Assembly (NCBI RefSeq): GCF_005153485.1
Contig: NZ_CP039740.1
Span: forward strand, 2,173,001-2,237,000
DNA from: Pseudolabrys sp. FHR47
Lineage (GTDB): Bacteria > Pseudomonadota > Alphaproteobacteria > Rhizobiales > Xanthobacteraceae
DNA: 64,000 nt
Direction: 5' to 3'
Under the pieces are notes generated by a model. The model searched no databases and was not told where the DNA came from. It saw only the letters and a list, made by a program, of their open reading frames with translations. A program made the translations under genes and the position numbers. Positions 19,949 through 28,462 of the stretch are shown here, piece by piece. The first letter of the stretch is position 1; each line of letters begins with the position of its first letter.

Positions 19949-20397
19949 CCGGAGCCATGCCGATCTGGACATCGCCGTGGGTCTGGGCAGTGGCGGCCGT
20001 CGTCGTCGCGTTTCTCGAACTGGCGGTGCCAGGCAATTATCTCATCTGGATCGCCTGTGCCGCCGCGTTCACGGCTCTTGTCGGCTTCGTATTCGACTGG
20101 TCGTTGAATTCGCAACTGACTTTCTTCGCGGTGGCCTGCATCGCGTCCTGCGTCGCGGGCTATTTTGTCTATCGCCGGCTGGCGTTGAGTGGTGCCGATG
20201 CCGAGCCGATGAACCGGCGCGATCTTGAGCTGGTCGGTCAGCCGGCCACGGCCAGCGAAGCTTTTGTCAACGGCCGCGGCCATGTCCGGCTCAACGACAC
20301 GATTTGGCTGGCCGAAGGCAACGAGGATTTCGCCGCCGGTACGGCGCTGACGATTACGGCGGTGCATGGAACGAGTCTGGTCGTTGTCAGAAAGTAA
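19945..20397 (+). CDS. NfeD-family membrane protein
   Basis: About 150 residues with three to four membrane helices (about 10-65) and a C-terminal OB-fold domain with VGQPATASEAFVNGRGHVRLNDTIW and TALTITAVHGTSLVVVRK. The GTG at 19945 overlaps the SPFH stop; an internal ATG at 19957 is possible. NfeD proteins partner the SPFH protein encoded immediately upstream. Confidence 0.9.
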   Translation: MTGAMPIWTSPWVWAVAAVVVAFLELAVPGNYLIWIACAAAFTALVGFVFDWSLNSQLTFFAVACIASCVAGYFVYRRLALSGADAEPMNRRDLELVGQPATASEAFVNGRGHVRLNDTIWLAEGNEDFAAGTALTITAVHGTSLVVVRK

Positions 20398-20485
20398 GCC
20401 GCGCACAAAAGTGCAGGGCAGGCGACTGTATACAATGGCATAGGCCTTGCTTTGGTAGCTCTGGTCCAATCGACTGGAGAATGCC

Positions 20486-21457
20486 ATGCGCCGCGTTGCC
20501 GCTTTCGTCGCCTTGTTGCTTGCGATGTCGCTCAATATTCCGCCGTCGGTCCAGGCGGCGGACTGGCCGACGCGGCCCGTGCGGGTCGTCGTTCCGTTCG
20601 GCGCTGGGAGCGCCACCGACGTTATTCCGCGTATCGTGTTTGACCAGGTCGGCAGGGAAATCGGGCAGCAGATCATCGTTGAAAACCGCGGCGGTGCCGG
20701 CGGCACCATCGGCGAAGCCGCCGTCGCCGCCGCGGAACCGGACGGCTATACGTTCCTGACGACATCGTCGGCGCACACCATCGCGCCGGCACTCTACTCC
20801 AAGCTCAGTTATTCGGTGGCGGACGACTTTGCGACGGTGGCAGCGGTCGGCAGCGTCCCGAACGTGTTGATTATTGCGCCGTCGCGCGGCATCAAGACCA
20901 TTCAGGACTTCGTCAAGGAAGCAAAGGCCAATCCCGGCAAGCTCACTTTCGCTTCGCTCGGCATCGGATCGGCGGTGCATATGAGCGCCGAACGCTTCCG
21001 CTTTAGTGCCGGCTACGATGCTCTGCACGTGCCGTTCAAGGGCGGGGCCGAAGCGCTGAACGAGGTGATCGCCGGCCGCGTCGACTATTATTTCTGCCCC
21101 ATCGCCACCGCGCTGCCGCACATCAAGGCAGGCAAGTTGCTGGCGCTGGCGGTGTCGAGCCCGACGCGCGCGCCGCAACTGCCCGACGTGCCGACGACGT
21201 TGGAAGCCGGTTTCCCGAACAGCGATTACACGTTCTGGATCGGCACCTTTGCGCCGGCCAAGACCGACAAGGCGATCGCCGATAAATTCGGAGCCGCGAT
21301 CGCCAAGGCGCTATCCTCGCCCGAAGTGAGGGCGAAGCTTGAGGCGATCGGTGCCCAACCGGCGTCGATCTCGCGCGAGGCGTTCGACAAGCAGGTCAAG
21401 ACCGAACTCGGCACCTATGCCGAGTTCGCCAAGAAAACAGGGATGAAGATCAACTAG
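20486..21457 (+). CDS. tripartite tricarboxylate transporter (Bug-family) binding protein
   Basis: 323 residues with a signal peptide cut near VQAADWPTRP. The Bug/TctC signatures WPTRPVRVVVPFGAGSATDV, GGAGGTIGEAAVAAAEPDGY and HVPFKGGAEALNEVIAGRVD are clear. These periplasmic proteins bind carboxylates or similar ligands. No TctA/TctB membrane genes are adjacent, so it is an orphan receptor, as is common for this family. Confidence 0.92.
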   Translation: MRRVAAFVALLLAMSLNIPPSVQAADWPTRPVRVVVPFGAGSATDVIPRIVFDQVGREIGQQIIVENRGGAGGTIGEAAVAAAEPDGYTFLTTSSAHTIAPALYSKLSYSVADDFATVAAVGSVPNVLIIAPSRGIKTIQDFVKEAKANPGKLTFASLGIGSAVHMSAERFRFSAGYDALHVPFKGGAEALNEVIAGRVDYYFCPIATALPHIKAGKLLALAVSSPTRAPQLPDVPTTLEAGFPNSDYTFWIGTFAPAKTDKAIADKFGAAIAKALSSPEVRAKLEAIGAQPASISREAFDKQVKTELGTYAEFAKKTGMKIN

Positions 21458-21467
21458 AGCCTTGGCA

Positions 21468-21486
21468 GCTTTGATGGAATCAAAGC
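21468..21486. terminator. hairpin between convergent genes
   Basis: GCTTTGAT at 21468-21475 and ATCAAAGC at 21479-21486 form a perfect 8-bp stem with a 3-base loop, between the end of the Bug gene and the end of erpA (it overlaps the last erpA codons). There is no T-tract, so a terminator role is only a suggestion. Confidence 0.35.
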
Positions 21487-21827
21487 GCGAAGCTGGTGCC
21501 GCAGCCGCAGGCCGCGGTGGCGTTCGGGTTCTTGACCTTGAACGAGGCGCCGATCAGGTCATCGACGAAGTCGATCTCGGACCCGGCCATGTAGTTCACC
21601 GACACCTGGTCGATGAGCACGGTGGCGCCGTCGCGGCTGATGACGAGGTCGTCGTCGGCGCACTCGCGATCCATATCGAACTTGTATTGGAAGCCCGAGC
21701 AGCCGCCGCCTTCGACCGAGACGCGCAGCATGGTGCCGACGGGCTCGCCTTTGAGGATTTCGCCGATCCGCCGGGCGGCGCGTTCGCTGACCGTAACCGG
21801 GGTGGCGCTATCGGTGACCGCGTCCAT
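21480..21827 (-). CDS. erpA: iron-sulphur cluster insertion protein ErpA
   Basis: 115-residue A-type carrier that hands [Fe-S] clusters to apoproteins. The three ligand cysteines are in GGGCSGFQYKF and CGCGTSF at the C-terminus. The start MDAVTDSATPVTVSE is preferred; an in-frame TTG lies four codons upstream. It is divergent from the dGTPase gene, an arrangement frequent in Rhizobiales. Confidence 0.93.
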   Translation of the reverse strand: MDAVTDSATPVTVSERAARRIGEILKGEPVGTMLRVSVEGGGCSGFQYKFDMDRECADDDLVISRDGATVLIDQVSVNYMAGSEIDFVDDLIGASFKVKNPNATAACGCGTSFAL

Positions 21828-21935
21828 TTCAGTTCCCAAATCGGTTCCTCTATGGCGTTGCCATAGGCTGTCACCGATAGTTAAGTGCGCCGGACCGCCC
21901 CGTCAATGCGGCCCCGATTCGCCGGAAAACGCCAC

Positions 21936-23144
21936 ATGGCCATCGATAGCGGCCGCCCCCGCGCCATTTACGCCGCCGATCCGCGCCAAAGCCGCGGCCG
22001 GCTGGTGGCCGAGCCGGCAAGCCCGACCCGCAACGATTTCCGCCGCGACTGCGACCGCATCATCCACTCGGCGGCGTTCCGGCGCCTTGCTTACAAAACG
22101 CAGGTTTTCATCTTCCACGAAGGCGATCACTACCGCACGCGGCTCACCCACACGTTGGAAGTGGCGCAGATCGCCCGCTCGCTGGCGCGGGCCTTGGGCT
22201 GTGACGAAGATCTGGCGGAGGTGGTGGCGCTGAGCCACGACCTCGGCCACACGCCGTTCGGTCATGCCGGCGAACGCGCGCTCGACCGCATTCTGCGCCA
22301 TGCCGGCGGCTTCGATCACAATGCGCAGGCGCTGCGGATCGTCACCGATCTGGAGCGCCGCTATGCCGACTTCGACGGCCTCAACCTGACCTGGGAAACG
22401 CTCGAGGGTCTGGTCAAGCACAACGGCGCACTGCTGGCGCGCGATGGCGCGCCGACGGTGCGCTATGCCGAGCACGGCGTGCCGAAACCGATCCTGGCCT
22501 ATAACAGGCGGCACGACCTCGAACTGTGGTCGCAGGCTTCCGCCGAGGCGCAGATCGCGGCGGTCGCCGATGACATCGCTTACGACGCCCACGACATCGA
22601 CGACGGTCTGCGCGCCGACCTGTTCACCCTGGGCGATCTATCGAGCGTGCCGTTCCTTGGCGGCATCGTGCGCGAGATCGAGGACCGTTATCGCAGCCTC
22701 GATCCGGCGCGCCGCGTCCATGAGGTGACGCGCCGCGTCATCACGCGGATGATCGAGGACGTGATCGCCGAGAGCGAGCGCCGCATTGCCGAGCTTGCCC
22801 CGCACAGCGTGTCCGATATCCGCAACGCACCGGGAGCGGTGGTCGGATTCTCGGCGGCGATGACGGCGGTCGACGAAGCGATCAAGGGCTTCCTCTATCC
22901 GCGCATGTATCGCCACCATCGGGTCATGCGGGTGATGCACGACGCCGAAGGCGTGGTCGCCGACCTGTTCCTGCACTTCAGCGCCACACCAAGCGACTTG
23001 CCCGAGGAGTGGTGCGTGGGTTTTGCCGGGCTCGACGATACGAGCAGGGAACGGCGCATCGCCGACTATATCGCCGGCATGACCGATCGCTACGCGCTCG
23101 CCGAGCACACGCGCTTCTTCGGGACGACGCCTGAACTGCGCTGA
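21936..23144 (+). CDS. dgt: deoxyguanosinetriphosphate triphosphohydrolase-like protein
   Basis: 402 residues of the HD-domain dNTPase family that splits dGTP (or other dNTPs) to nucleoside and triphosphate. Visible motifs: [38 protein letters not shown] with the first metal His, and [15 protein letters not shown] with the HD pair; a second Asp lies in [18 protein letters not shown]. The start [16 protein letters not shown] matches family N-termini; two upstream in-frame starts exist. It probably controls nucleotide pools. Confidence 0.92.
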   Translation: MAIDSGRPRAIYAADPRQSRGRLVAEPASPTRNDFRRDCDRIIHSAAFRRLAYKTQVFIFHEGDHYRTRLTHTLEVAQIARSLARALGCDEDLAEVVALSHDLGHTPFGHAGERALDRILRHAGGFDHNAQALRIVTDLERRYADFDGLNLTWETLEGLVKHNGALLARDGAPTVRYAEHGVPKPILAYNRRHDLELWSQASAEAQIAAVADDIAYDAHDIDDGLRADLFTLGDLSSVPFLGGIVREIEDRYRSLDPARRVHEVTRRVITRMIEDVIAESERRIAELAPHSVSDIRNAPGAVVGFSAAMTAVDEAIKGFLYPRMYRHHRVMRVMHDAEGVVADLFLHFSATPSDLPEEWCVGFAGLDDTSRERRIADYIAGMTDRYALAEHTRFFGTTPELR

Positions 23145-23153
23145 CGCGCCGTC

Positions 23154-23354
23154 TCAGCGCGAGAACGCGTCGCGCATCCTGACCGCGACCGCAAGCGCGA
23201 TCGGGATTGCGGCGAGATAACCAGCGATGGCAACCATCGGGATGAGTTGTCGGTCGTGGGCGGCGAGGGCCGGGACGCTGAGAACGGCGATAACGGCACT
23301 GCCGGCGAACATGGTGCCGATAATGACCCACACAGGCGCTGCGATTTTGAGCAT
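23154..23354 (-). CDS. small two-helix membrane protein
   Basis: 66 residues, starting MLKIAAPVWVIIGTMFAGSA, with two hydrophobic helices (about 6-27 and 37-57) and a basic C-terminus. The ATG is preceded by CAGGAG at good spacing, which decides the start over an upstream alternative. Homologous short proteins are widespread in Rhizobiales and, as I recall, sometimes carry the misleading label CTP synthetase; it has no enzymatic motif. A FixK/FNR-type 14-mer lies 53-66 bases upstream. Confidence 0.75.
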   Translation of the reverse strand: MLKIAAPVWVIIGTMFAGSAVIAVLSVPALAAHDRQLIPMVAIAGYLAAIPIALAVAVRMRDAFSR

Positions 23355-23406
23355 GGCTATTCTCCTGAATGCGATGACATTCAGGAACGAGAATGCGAAT
23401 CGAGCC

Positions 23407-23420
23407 TTGATTTGGCGCAA
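23407..23420. promoter_or_regulatory. candidate FixK/FNR-type box
   Basis: TTGATTTGGCGCAA fits TTG(A/C)-N6-(T/G)CAA, the FixK2-type consensus. Its centre is about 59 bases upstream of the start of the small membrane protein (23354, minus strand). Confidence 0.4.
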
Positions 23421-23456
23421 TACCGCCGATCAATACCGGCACGGTATCGATGTTTA

Positions 23457-24890
23457 TTATACCTTGAAGCCGATGCGGAAGCCGCCCCAGTGACGGCCGT
23501 TGACCGTGATCGGTGCCGATACGTCCTTCATCAGCACGAACTCGCCGCCGCCCATGTCGCGCCGATAGGTCTGCAGCAGGAACGAGCGCTTGCTGCGGCC
23601 TGCGGACAATCCGGTGCGGTCGTTAAACATGCGGCGGTTGCGGCAGTTGGCGGCGTTCCACGCCGGATCGTCGCCCTGCGGCTGCGAGTATTTGAGATTA
23701 TGCGTCGGCAGGAAGCCGTTGCGGTCGATCGCCGCGCAAAACACGATACGCGGATCGGCCTGAAGCAGCGGCTCCTGAAATTCGGGCAGTGTTTTATCGG
23801 TGAAGGCGACGAATTTCGACATCATCTGCTGCGGATCGGTGCCCGGGATCGGCACGTAACGCTCGTCGAACAGCGCGTCCATCGTGATCGCGCCCTTGGC
23901 CACGGCGCGCTCGAACGCGGATGCAATTTGCGCCGCCGTCTTCTGGCACAAGGTGACGATGGGCGTATCGGGTGTCTTGATGCCGCTCTCGGCGATGAAC
24001 AGCAGGAAGTCTTCGCTGATGGTCAGGATCGAGTCGGTGCGCGCCTTGGCCTGTGTCAGCTTGTCGGAGCCGGCTTCGACCGCACCGACCAGGCCGGTGA
24101 GTTCATTCGTAAGGCTGTCGAAGCATTCGTTGTTGCTGTCGACCTGCGCCGCCATGGTGCCGATCTCGTGCGTCATGCCTTGCACGGTTTCGACGAGCGC
24201 TTCCAGTTCAGTGATCGAGGCCTGCGCGCCTTTCGATTCCGCCTTGGCGGCGATGGCGGTCTGGGTGTTGACGTCGGCGCGGTTCACCAGTTCGGCAAGG
24301 GTGACGGTCAGCGTCTCGAGATGAGACTGAGCGTCCTTGGTCGATTGACGCGATTGTTCGGCGAGCCGTTTCACCGCGCCGGCGATCACGGCAAAGCCGG
24401 CGCCCGCGGTGCCGGCATGGGCGGCCTCGATGGTGGCGTTGAGTGCCAGAAGTTCGGTCTCATCGGCAATGCGGCGCACCGCGGCGCTGGTTTCCTGAAC
24501 GCGCTGAATGGTGGCCGACACCTTCTCGATCGCTTCTTTCAAAGCGATGGCGCCGTCGCCGAGCGCCTCGATCTTCTCGATGGAATTGGTCAGCGCGGTC
24601 GAAACGTGGCTCGAGCTTTCGCGCAGGGTTTCTTCGGCGGCGTCGGCCGAGGCGCGGGCGGCGCTCATGGCCGAGGACAGCACGGCATTGGTCTCGGCCA
24701 TTTGCCGGGCCGCGGCCATGGCGCCCTGGGCGCGCTCCGTCTGCGTCTTGCCGAGGGCGGTGAGGTCGCCGATCAGACCGGCGGCGTCGGCGATCTCGAC
24801 GCTCAGACGCCCGGCGCGGTCGCCGATATCCGAAAACGACGACGCGCGGCTATCCCTCCGCAGGGGCATTCGCAAGATTCGTGCGGCCAT
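23457..24890 (-). CDS. soluble methyl-accepting chemotaxis-like protein
   Basis: 477 residues with no membrane helix and no HAMP domain. The chemoreceptor signalling hairpin comes first: RIADETELLALNATIEAAHA and GAGFAVIAGAVKRLAEQS at about 140-180, within coiled coil from 40 to 270. The C-terminal about 170 residues form a separate globular domain with ITMDALFDERYVPIPG, CRNRRMFNDRTGLSAGRS, FLLQTYRRDMGGGEF and APITVNGRHWGGFRIGF, which looks like a sensor domain. So output precedes input, and the protein is cytoplasmic. No che genes are nearby. It may signal to a remote CheA or act in a non-motility pathway. Confidence 0.88.
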   Translation of the reverse strand: MAARILRMPLRRDSRASSFSDIGDRAGRLSVEIADAAGLIGDLTALGKTQTERAQGAMAAARQMAETNAVLSSAMSAARASADAAEETLRESSSHVSTALTNSIEKIEALGDGAIALKEAIEKVSATIQRVQETSAAVRRIADETELLALNATIEAAHAGTAGAGFAVIAGAVKRLAEQSRQSTKDAQSHLETLTVTLAELVNRADVNTQTAIAAKAESKGAQASITELEALVETVQGMTHEIGTMAAQVDSNNECFDSLTNELTGLVGAVEAGSDKLTQAKARTDSILTISEDFLLFIAESGIKTPDTPIVTLCQKTAAQIASAFERAVAKGAITMDALFDERYVPIPGTDPQQMMSKFVAFTDKTLPEFQEPLLQADPRIVFCAAIDRNGFLPTHNLKYSQPQGDDPAWNAANCRNRRMFNDRTGLSAGRSKRSFLLQTYRRDMGGGEFVLMKDVSAPITVNGRHWGGFRIGFKV

Positions 24891-25117
24891 GCGTCTCGCC
24901 CGGTTTTCTTAAGCTTTATCGAGACGGACCGTACCGGAATGCGGTTAATTCGAAATTACTCGCGGCGCGTTAGTGCCTATGAAGGACAACTCCTTCCATG
25001 TGCCGATGGAAACGCGCCTGAATCCCGGCTGCCGCCGATCCTTCAACCTGTGACCACCCTGTCCGAGGATCATCTTGGGCTTGAAGGCCAACGGCAGCCG
25101 CAGGGATGTGTGCATCG

Positions 25118-25690
25118 TTAGTTGATTCGAGCGGCCCCGCTCTCATGTTGTCGGGATGCCAACCAGCCGATCGCAATCAGAGCCACAGCCGCCGCGACGA
25201 TGACGCCGAGTGTCAGGTTCGGAACGTAGAAGGTTCGATGCACCTCCCAGCCGAGCGCCCGGAGCACCGCCGACAGGTCGGTGTAAATGCCGGCGAGGTG
25301 GCCGCCGAGCGTGCCGGTAATGCCGAGCAGGGCGCTACCGAGGATGGCCAATCCCGCCATGACCCAGCGTCCCGGGCCATCCCAGATGGCCTCGCCCTGG
25401 ATCGAGCGCGTCACCAGCAGGAGGGTCCAGTAGGCCACCGTCCAGGCGGCGAGAAGGATGTGGTTGCGGCCCATCGGCGAGGTCGAGATCGCATCCCATG
25501 GCCAAACCATCAGCCCGACTGTCACGGCAATAATGCCGGAGGCGAGCCCGACCGAAAGCAGCGGGATCATGGCGCGATCAATGGCCAATGCGACGGGGCC
25601 GTTCGACACGGCCCGCCACAGGATAGCCAGCGTTGCGGTCATCCAGAGCGCGATCGGGAAGTGAACGAGCACGACGTGATATGCGGCCAT
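25118..25690 (-). CDS. DUF2231-type membrane protein
   Basis: 190 residues with about five membrane helices. It starts MAAYHVVLVHFPIALWM; the HFPIAL motif is typical of the DUF2231 family of predicted haem-binding membrane proteins, and further His lie in GRNHILLAAW and LGGHLAGIY. An AAAGGAGCC ribosome site sits before the ATG, and the gene begins 2 bases after the stop of the haem-domain gene, so they form an operon. I infer a redox partner or membrane anchor for that protein. Confidence 0.8.
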   Translation of the reverse strand: MAAYHVVLVHFPIALWMTATLAILWRAVSNGPVALAIDRAMIPLLSVGLASGIIAVTVGLMVWPWDAISTSPMGRNHILLAAWTVAYWTLLLVTRSIQGEAIWDGPGRWVMAGLAILGSALLGITGTLGGHLAGIYTDLSAVLRALGWEVHRTFYVPNLTLGVIVAAAVALIAIGWLASRQHESGAARIN

Positions 25691-25692
25691 GA

Positions 25693-27120
25693 TCAGGCTC
25701 CTTTCGCGCGCTTGAGCGTGGCATTGAGGGCGACAGCAAAGGCGGCAATCAGCAGGACGCCGGCCAGCATGGTCAGCAGCCATTGCCGCCGGATGGCGTC
25801 GTTGAACTCCATCTCGACGCCGTAATGCGCAAGCTCGGATTCGCTATGACGGAACTTGACCGGCACGCCGGCCTTCACCTTGTCAGCGCCGGGGTGCTTG
25901 GCGCTGTTGACGAGTGCCCAACTGACTTGCCCCGGATAGAACAGGGTCACGGATTTGGCGGGCTGATCCCATTTCGGGGTCTCGCCTTCGAAGCGTACGG
26001 CGTTAATGTCGGCATCGCGGCCGAGCCCGACCGTGTAGGGTAACGAAACATAGTGCCAGCGGCCTCCTGTCGCCTGCCGATGCACCGCAAAGGCGACATG
26101 ATAGACACCGCGGTCGACCATGATTTTGTCTTCAAGAGGATTGCCGGTGTCCATCTTGCGCGACAGCGTCACGTCCCAGAAGCCGTCAGCCCAGCGAGCC
26201 TTGCCAAGCACTTTGATATCGGCCCGCGAGCCATCCGCCGGCCGGACAATTCGGCGAGGCAATGTATCGCCTTCCCGCCATGCCGCGCTGGGGTCGAACG
26301 GCGCCGCGATATCTTCTCGCAGCGCATAGGTACTATCCTGGGTAATTTTGCCGGACTTGATGTCGTCCCACTTCAGCGCGGCAGAGCCGGCTTTGGTGGC
26401 GTCAAACATGAGCCGCGGCTGTTTCTTACCGCCGTCCCAGTTGGTGGCGTACATACTCTTGCCGGTATCGCTTAGGCGGGCTTCGGCGACCAGTTGATCG
26501 TCGGACAGGTTGACCGGATTGGAGCGGTTGGCGCGCCAATGCCAAAGATCGATGAAGTAGCCGGCAGCGCGCTGCGCTTTCAGTTCGTCTTCGGGAACGA
26601 CCGACGACCAGTCGTTGATGTCCTTGCGGGTGGCCGGGAGATACTTGGTCGCTTCGTCCTGCTTCAGTTTGGCGCCGAGATAGGGATGGGCGGCGACTTC
26701 CTTGCCGCTAACCTCGTCGCTGAAGCCGGTGAGCCGACGGCCGACCGTAATATAGCCGCCGTAGCGCGAAAACTCTGGCACGCTACCGTCATCGACCATC
26801 ATCACCACGCGGTCTTCGTGCAGGCCGTCCGGCTGGGAGCCTGGAACGGCGGAGCCCTTCACGACCCACTTCCCGCCTTCGAAGCGCAGCACATCATGGA
26901 AGATGCCCGCTTTCGGTGATGGCCATCGATAGCGGAAAACGATCTCGCGCCCGTTGTAGGCGGCCTGCACCTGCAGCGGAACGGTCAGCGGCGAAGGAAT
27001 GGCCAGATGGTGACTGGCATCGTTGCGCACAACGCCAACACCCTGGGTGAAAAAAGAAACGCCGAGCGCACCGACAAATACCAAAATCGCCAAATAAAGC
27101 AGGTTTCGCCGATTGAGCAT
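25693..27120 (-). CDS. ethylbenzene-dehydrogenase-type haem-binding domain protein
   Basis: 475 residues. An N-terminal signal anchor (MLNRRNLLYLAILVFVGALG) precedes an extracytoplasmic beta-rich domain resembling the haem b-binding gamma subunit of ethylbenzene/DMSO-reductase-family enzymes (IPSPLTVPLQVQAAYNGREI, FRYRWPSPKAG, HEDRVVMMVDDGSV, IDLWHWRANRSNP). A second helix (LLTMLAGVLLIAAFAVALN) lies at the C-terminus. A strong AGGAGGAAGAA ribosome site fixes the ATG. No molybdenum catalytic subunit or Fe-S subunit is encoded nearby. It probably transfers electrons in the periplasm together with the DUF2231 protein. Confidence 0.75.
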   Translation of the reverse strand: MLNRRNLLYLAILVFVGALGVSFFTQGVGVVRNDASHHLAIPSPLTVPLQVQAAYNGREIVFRYRWPSPKAGIFHDVLRFEGGKWVVKGSAVPGSQPDGLHEDRVVMMVDDGSVPEFSRYGGYITVGRRLTGFSDEVSGKEVAAHPYLGAKLKQDEATKYLPATRKDINDWSSVVPEDELKAQRAAGYFIDLWHWRANRSNPVNLSDDQLVAEARLSDTGKSMYATNWDGGKKQPRLMFDATKAGSAALKWDDIKSGKITQDSTYALREDIAAPFDPSAAWREGDTLPRRIVRPADGSRADIKVLGKARWADGFWDVTLSRKMDTGNPLEDKIMVDRGVYHVAFAVHRQATGGRWHYVSLPYTVGLGRDADINAVRFEGETPKWDQPAKSVTLFYPGQVSWALVNSAKHPGADKVKAGVPVKFRHSESELAHYGVEMEFNDAIRRQWLLTMLAGVLLIAAFAVALNATLKRAKGA

Positions 27121-27217
27121 TTCTTCCTCCTCTTCCGACGCGGTCGTTTGAACGCGTGGCAGCAACTTGTTATTGCGATTTATTAGTTAGTTGATAACTC
27201 CCATGCGGGATTGCGCC

Positions 27218-27231
27218 TTGATCTTGGTCAA
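27218..27231. promoter_or_regulatory. candidate FixK/FNR-type box
   Basis: TTGATCTTGGTCAA, a nearly symmetrical site fitting TTGAT-N4-ATCAA with one mismatch and fully fitting TTG(A/C)-N6-(T/G)CAA. It is centred about 104 bases upstream of the haem-domain gene start on the minus strand. It suggests induction under low oxygen. Confidence 0.6.
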
Positions 27232-27380
27232 TCGTCTTTGGATTGCAGTCCGGGTGATGGCGCGAGTGCGAAAGCGAAGCCGCGTCGCTGGACCGACGCC
27301 TAGTCGTGTCCGTGCCGCGCTACCTCACTTGCGACATCGAATTGCCCTGGCCGCAAAGGCACCGCGCATTCTTCCGGAAA

Positions 27381-27408
27381 TAAAACACCCCCGAGTTGGT
27401 CGGGGGTG
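27381..27408 (-). terminator. rho-independent terminator of the beta-lactamase gene
   Basis: CACCCCCGA (27386-27394) and TCGGGGGTG (27400-27408) form a perfect 9-bp stem with a 5-base loop. On the minus strand it is followed by TTTTATTT, a good U-tract, 41 bases past the beta-lactamase stop. Confidence 0.85.
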
Positions 27409-27448
27409 AACCGGTTTCGACGATGCTGCTCCGCGATGAGCGGCGCGA

Positions 27449-28342
27449 TCAGGAGCGCACCACAATGTCGGCGATGATCCGGCCGACCTCCGTATGCACG
27501 GCATCGAGTTCTTCCGCCGGCGCGCTCGAACCGGTCAAATACACCGAAGCAAACAAGGTCGCCCGGTTTCCCGGGCGGATGACGGCGACGACATTCGCGC
27601 TGCCATTGGCGCCGCTGCCCGTCTTGTCGCCGACCACCCAGCCATTCGGCAGTCCGGCGCGCACCCGCTTGAGCCCGGTCTTCGACGCCACCATCCAGTT
27701 CTCGAGCATTTGCTGCGAGGCCGCTCCCAGGGCGTTGCCGGAGAGGAGGCGGGGCATGTCCTCGCCGATAGCCTGTGGCGTCGTGGTGTCGCGAGGGTCG
27801 CCGGGAATGGCGGAGTTGAGGTCGGGCTCGTTGCGGTCGAGCCGCGTGTCCTGATCGCCGATCGAACGGGCGAAGGCGGTGACCGCCTGCGGACCGCCGA
27901 TATTGCGCAGAATGACATTGGCGGCGGTGTTGTCGCTGACGGTGACGATGGCGGCGCACAATTCGGCCAGAGGCAGGCCGCCTTTGGCGACATTGGCTTT
28001 GGCGACGGGTGCGTAGCTCAACAGATCGGCCTCGCCGAAGTTGAGGATTTGATCGAGTGACATCTGGCCTTGGTCGACGCGCTTGAGCGCCGCGGCAGCG
28101 AGCAGAAACTTGAAGGTGCTGCACATTGGAAAGCGCTCGTCGGCGCGGTGCGCCACCAGCACCCGGCCGGTAATGTCGCGCAGATAGACGCCGACGCGGC
28201 CGCCGATTTTTTTCTCCAGCGCGGCCACACGCTGCGCTGGCGGATCGAGTGCCAGGGCCGGGGTGGCGAGGCTGAGGAGCGGGAGTGAGGAGAGGCCGAC
28301 AACCGCCTGGCGGCGGGAAAGACGAGAAAAGCCGTCGGTCAT
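27449..28342 (-). CDS. bla: class A beta-lactamase, Tat-type signal
   Basis: 297-residue serine beta-lactamase. All active-site boxes are intact: MCSTFKF with the nucleophilic Ser (residue 75, Ambler 70), SDN at 136-138, RNEPDLN with the general-base Glu (172, Ambler 166) and DKTGSG at 239-244. The signal peptide carries a twin-arginine motif, LSRRQAVVGL, ending ATPALALD, so folded export through the Tat system is likely. Cys precedes the Ser as in CTX-M, but the partner Cys238 of carbapenemases is absent (Gly). Transcribed alone, with a strong terminator, and no AmpR-type regulator beside it. Resistance spectrum cannot be read from sequence. Confidence 0.93.
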   Translation of the reverse strand: MTDGFSRLSRRQAVVGLSSLPLLSLATPALALDPPAQRVAALEKKIGGRVGVYLRDITGRVLVAHRADERFPMCSTFKFLLAAAALKRVDQGQMSLDQILNFGEADLLSYAPVAKANVAKGGLPLAELCAAIVTVSDNTAANVILRNIGGPQAVTAFARSIGDQDTRLDRNEPDLNSAIPGDPRDTTTPQAIGEDMPRLLSGNALGAASQQMLENWMVASKTGLKRVRAGLPNGWVVGDKTGSGANGSANVVAVIRPGNRATLFASVYLTGSSAPAEELDAVHTEVGRIIADIVVRS

Positions 28343-28462
28343 GGCAGGGCATTCCAGAATTGGGGACGGAACGAACGAATCTCCGATAATCTATAAGTTC
28401 ACGCCTATATCATGACTTCGCTTTGACTCGCCCGCCGAAATCCCTTACCCGCAGCGACCATC

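Larger units (their letters stand above)
27121..27448. other. 328-base intergenic region
   Basis: Lies between the starts of the haem-domain operon (left) and the end of the beta-lactamase gene (right). It holds a FixK/FNR-type box (27218-27231) and the beta-lactamase terminator (27381-27408). I see no convincing gene in the rest. Confidence 0.6.

Noticed and set aside
24891..25117. Intergenic region between the chemoreceptor and DUF2231 genes
   Set aside because: Examined for small ORFs and hairpins; only a 24-codon frame with no ribosome site was seen.
23247..25121. 624-codon plus-strand open frame opposite the chemoreceptor
   Set aside because: Composition is typical of antisense frames in high-GC DNA, and no domain is visible; the minus-strand chemoreceptor has clear motifs.
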